Both the position numbers and the translations under genes were made by a program. From Lentisphaerota bacterium (GTDB lineage: Bacteria; Verrucomicrobiota; Kiritimatiellia; RFP12; UBA1067): DNA of 7,614 nt. The notes below the pieces were generated by a model. It was given only the letters and a program-made list of their open reading frames with translations. It ran no database searches and was not told the DNA's origin. Within the stretch, counting starts at the first letter, position 1. Every line of letters starts with the position of its first letter. The DNA lies in contig SUVZ01000171.1 of assembly GCA_015061765.1 (NCBI GenBank), positions 1 to 7,614 on the forward strand, in the 5' to 3' direction. Positions 6,140 to 7,614 of this stretch are shown here, one piece after another.

Positions 6140-7614
6140 AGAACCCGGAGAAACTCGGAAACGCTCCAGGCCTGGGCGCGACAACCCTTCTGCGCATGAG
6201 GCGCATCACCATCCGCAATCTCGGACACATGACACAGACATTCTGTGTTGATGTTCTCCACAACGCCGGCAAGCAACGATCCAGCCTGCGCCGCAGTGAG
6301 CCTTCCGCACTTTACAGCCGCCTCGGCATAGAGCGGCATAGGCCATGCCCATACCGTACCGTTGTGGTAGGCGGGCTTGCGGCTTGAATCCTCGTCGCCG
6401 GAATAGCATCCACAGTATTTCGAGTCTACCGCCGCGAGCGACCTTATTCCGCCCGGCACAAGCAGACGCTCACAGGAATCGACGATCCTGCGCGCCATAT
6501 CCATATCCGTTACAGCATCAAGGGTCACGATATGCAGCTGGTTGGGACGCACCGAAAAATCCGCTGCCGCCTGCGCCGCTGGCTCTCCGTTCCAAGCATC
6601 TAGGCAGTCCGCAAAGCCTTCGTTTCCGGCAAAGTAGCGCATCACGCTTTCCGAAGCCCTGTCCGCAAGCGCGTTCCATTCGCCGCCCACGAAACGCAAC
6701 GCGGCTATCCACATCGCCTGAATGTCCACCGGATATCCGCAACGAGGAGTGCACGCCGGATAGTTCGTATCCATCCAAGTGAAGTGCGACGGCGTCCAAA
6801 CAAGACCGGAATCCTTGTCCACGTGAATTCCGTTCGGAGTGCCCTTCACGTAGTTTTCCACTATCGACTCGACTGTACTGCGGAACAACTTCTGCGCCGT
6901 GCGGCGTTTGCCGCCGACCTTCGCGGTCCACTCCTTTACGCACAACACAAACCAGAGCTGGGCATCGACGGTATCGCGGTTCCCGGCCGTCTCGCCGTAG
7001 ATGATGTTCGGCAATGTGCCGTTCTCTTCAAACGCGGCAAATGCCGCAAGGATCTTTTCCGCATCGTCCAGGCGTCCATCGGCAATCGCACCACGCAGGA
7101 AGATGAACGTGTCGCGCCCCCAGTCCAGAAACCACGGATATCCAGCGATGACGGTCTTGTTTCCGTTCCGCCGGACAAGGAACAGTTCCATCGCCTCATG
7201 CAACGCATCCGCAAGCGGAAGCGTTTCCCCCTCCGGAACATTTGCGGGCGATGCATCATCCGCGAACCCCTTCGTGTCGCCAAACCGGCAGACGATCGCT
7301 GCGCTGTCGCTGGGCGTGAAATCGCACGATATCCATCCCGGCGAATAGAGATCGCCGCAAGGCTCCTGACCGCGCTCCGCCTCGTCCGGATGCGGAACCG
7401 AATACGACCATTGCGGTTCGGCGTGGAATTCACCGCCTTGCACATCAAGATGCACATTGCCGTCGATGCGCGAGACTATCCCGGCTTCACCAAGATACGC
7501 CTTTGTTACCTCATGGAAACTGCGGCATTCAAGGTCGGGCCGGAACACGATCCGCACTCGTTCGGCGAATCCGTCTGCCAGCACATCCTCGCGACGCACC
7601 AAGAGACGAGCCGC
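6100..7614 (-). CDS. glycogen debranching enzyme, amylo-alpha-1,6-glucosidase type (C-terminal part, 5' end outside window)
   Basis: The frame is open to the right edge of the window (504 codons before TGA at 6102-6100), so the true start lies outside. TTG at 7602 is only an internal codon. With residue 1 at that TTG, the sequence shows GYPWFLDWGRDTFIFLRG (154-171), the signature of the archaeal/bacterial-type debranching enzyme glucosidase domain. It is followed by TWMDTNYP (275-282), GYPVDIQAMW (289-298), RPNQLHIV (352-359), YHNGTVWAWP (412-421) and CRAQAWSVSEFLR (474-486). The fold is an (alpha/alpha)6 barrel, and D278 and the 460-465 EIADGD segment are probable active-site regions. The enzyme cleaves alpha-1,6 branch points of glycogen in the cytoplasm. 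The family is usually ~650-700 residues, so roughly the N-terminal domain is missing. Local GC is high (39/60 in 6661-6720; 34/60 in 7141-7200), above the operon. The last codons fall inside the 22-nt repeat array. Confidence 0.88.
   Translation of the reverse strand, partial: AARLLVRREDVLADGFAERVRIVFRPDLECRSFHEVTKAYLGEAGIVSRIDGNVHLDVQGGEFHAEPQWSYSVPHPDEAERGQEPCGDLYSPGWISCDFTPSDSAAIVCRFGDTKGFADDASPANVPEGETLPLADALHEAMELFLVRRNGNKTVIAGYPWFLDWGRDTFIFLRGAIADGRLDDAEKILAAFAAFEENGTLPNIIYGETAGNRDTVDAQLWFVLCVKEWTAKVGGKRRTAQKLFRSTVESIVENYVKGTPNGIHVDKDSGLVWTPSHFTWMDTNYPACTPRCGYPVDIQAMWIAALRFVGGEWNALADRASESVMRYFAGNEGFADCLDAWNGEPAAQAAADFSVRPNQLHIVTLDAVTDMDMARRIVDSCERLLVPGGIRSLAAVDSKYCGCYSGDEDSSRKPAYHNGTVWAWPMPLYAEAAVKCGRLTAAQAGSLLAGVVENINTECLCHVSEIADGDAPHAQKGCRAQAWSVSEFLRVLLLIGVRTDLLKS

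Noticed and set aside
5951..6199. 82-codon plus-strand ORF across the 22-nt array
   Set aside because: The repeat period is not a multiple of three, so repeat copies fall in different frames. The ORF also runs into the debranching gene antisense. It is best seen as chance openness.
7600..7602. TTG as start of the debranching enzyme
   Set aside because: The frame stays open to the window edge, and the family has a longer N-terminal domain, so the start is outside the window.

Overview
The window is about 7.6 kb of bacterial DNA in which every convincing gene lies on the minus strand. The gene content suggests a member of the PVC superphylum, most likely a gut-type Lentisphaerota (Victivallales) or Kiritimatiellota bacterium. 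The signs are a secreted FGE/SUMF1-fold protein with its own N-terminal domain, an agarase-like glycoside hydrolase, and Tat-signalled metalloenzymes. This taxonomic call is an inference from family resemblance, because no search could be run.

Layout, in direction of transcription (right to left). (1) 7614-6100: C-terminal ~504 residues of a glycogen debranching enzyme (amylo-alpha-1,6-glucosidase type), GC-rich and open at the window edge. (2) 6099-5717: a 383-base non-coding stretch. It holds a degenerate tandem array with an exact 22-nt period that runs into the end of the debranching gene, a 10-bp palindrome, a short hairpin, a 12-base direct repeat, and a plausible sigma70-type promoter facing the next genes. 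(3) 5716-645: a compact four-gene operon. It encodes a 93-residue putative lipoprotein, a secreted FGE-like protein, a Tat-signalled calcineurin-like metallophosphoesterase, and an agarase-like glycoside hydrolase with no signal peptide. The first two genes are 22 nt apart, and the last two junctions are both ATGA stop/start overlaps. (4) 644-465: a 180-base gap with a second copy of the short hairpin and a doubtful 43-codon ORF. (5) 464-1: the N-terminal 154 residues of a Tat-signalled M14 zinc carboxypeptidase-like lipoprotein, cut by the window edge.

How the genes may work together: the tight coupling implies that the four operon proteins are made together. A glycoside hydrolase, a phosphoesterase and a non-catalytic-looking FGE-fold protein suggest processing of a decorated glycan or glycoconjugate, but no substrate can be read from the sequence. 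The FGE-like protein has Asn where the first catalytic Cys of true formylglycine-generating enzymes lies, and it carries a signal peptide. It is therefore probably not a sulfatase activator, and no sulfatase gene is present here.

The points most worth following up are the 22-nt periodic array with its strict GTAT/GTAC alternation, the matching CCGAAGGG-N5-CCC elements on either side of the operon, and the four-gene cassette itself.
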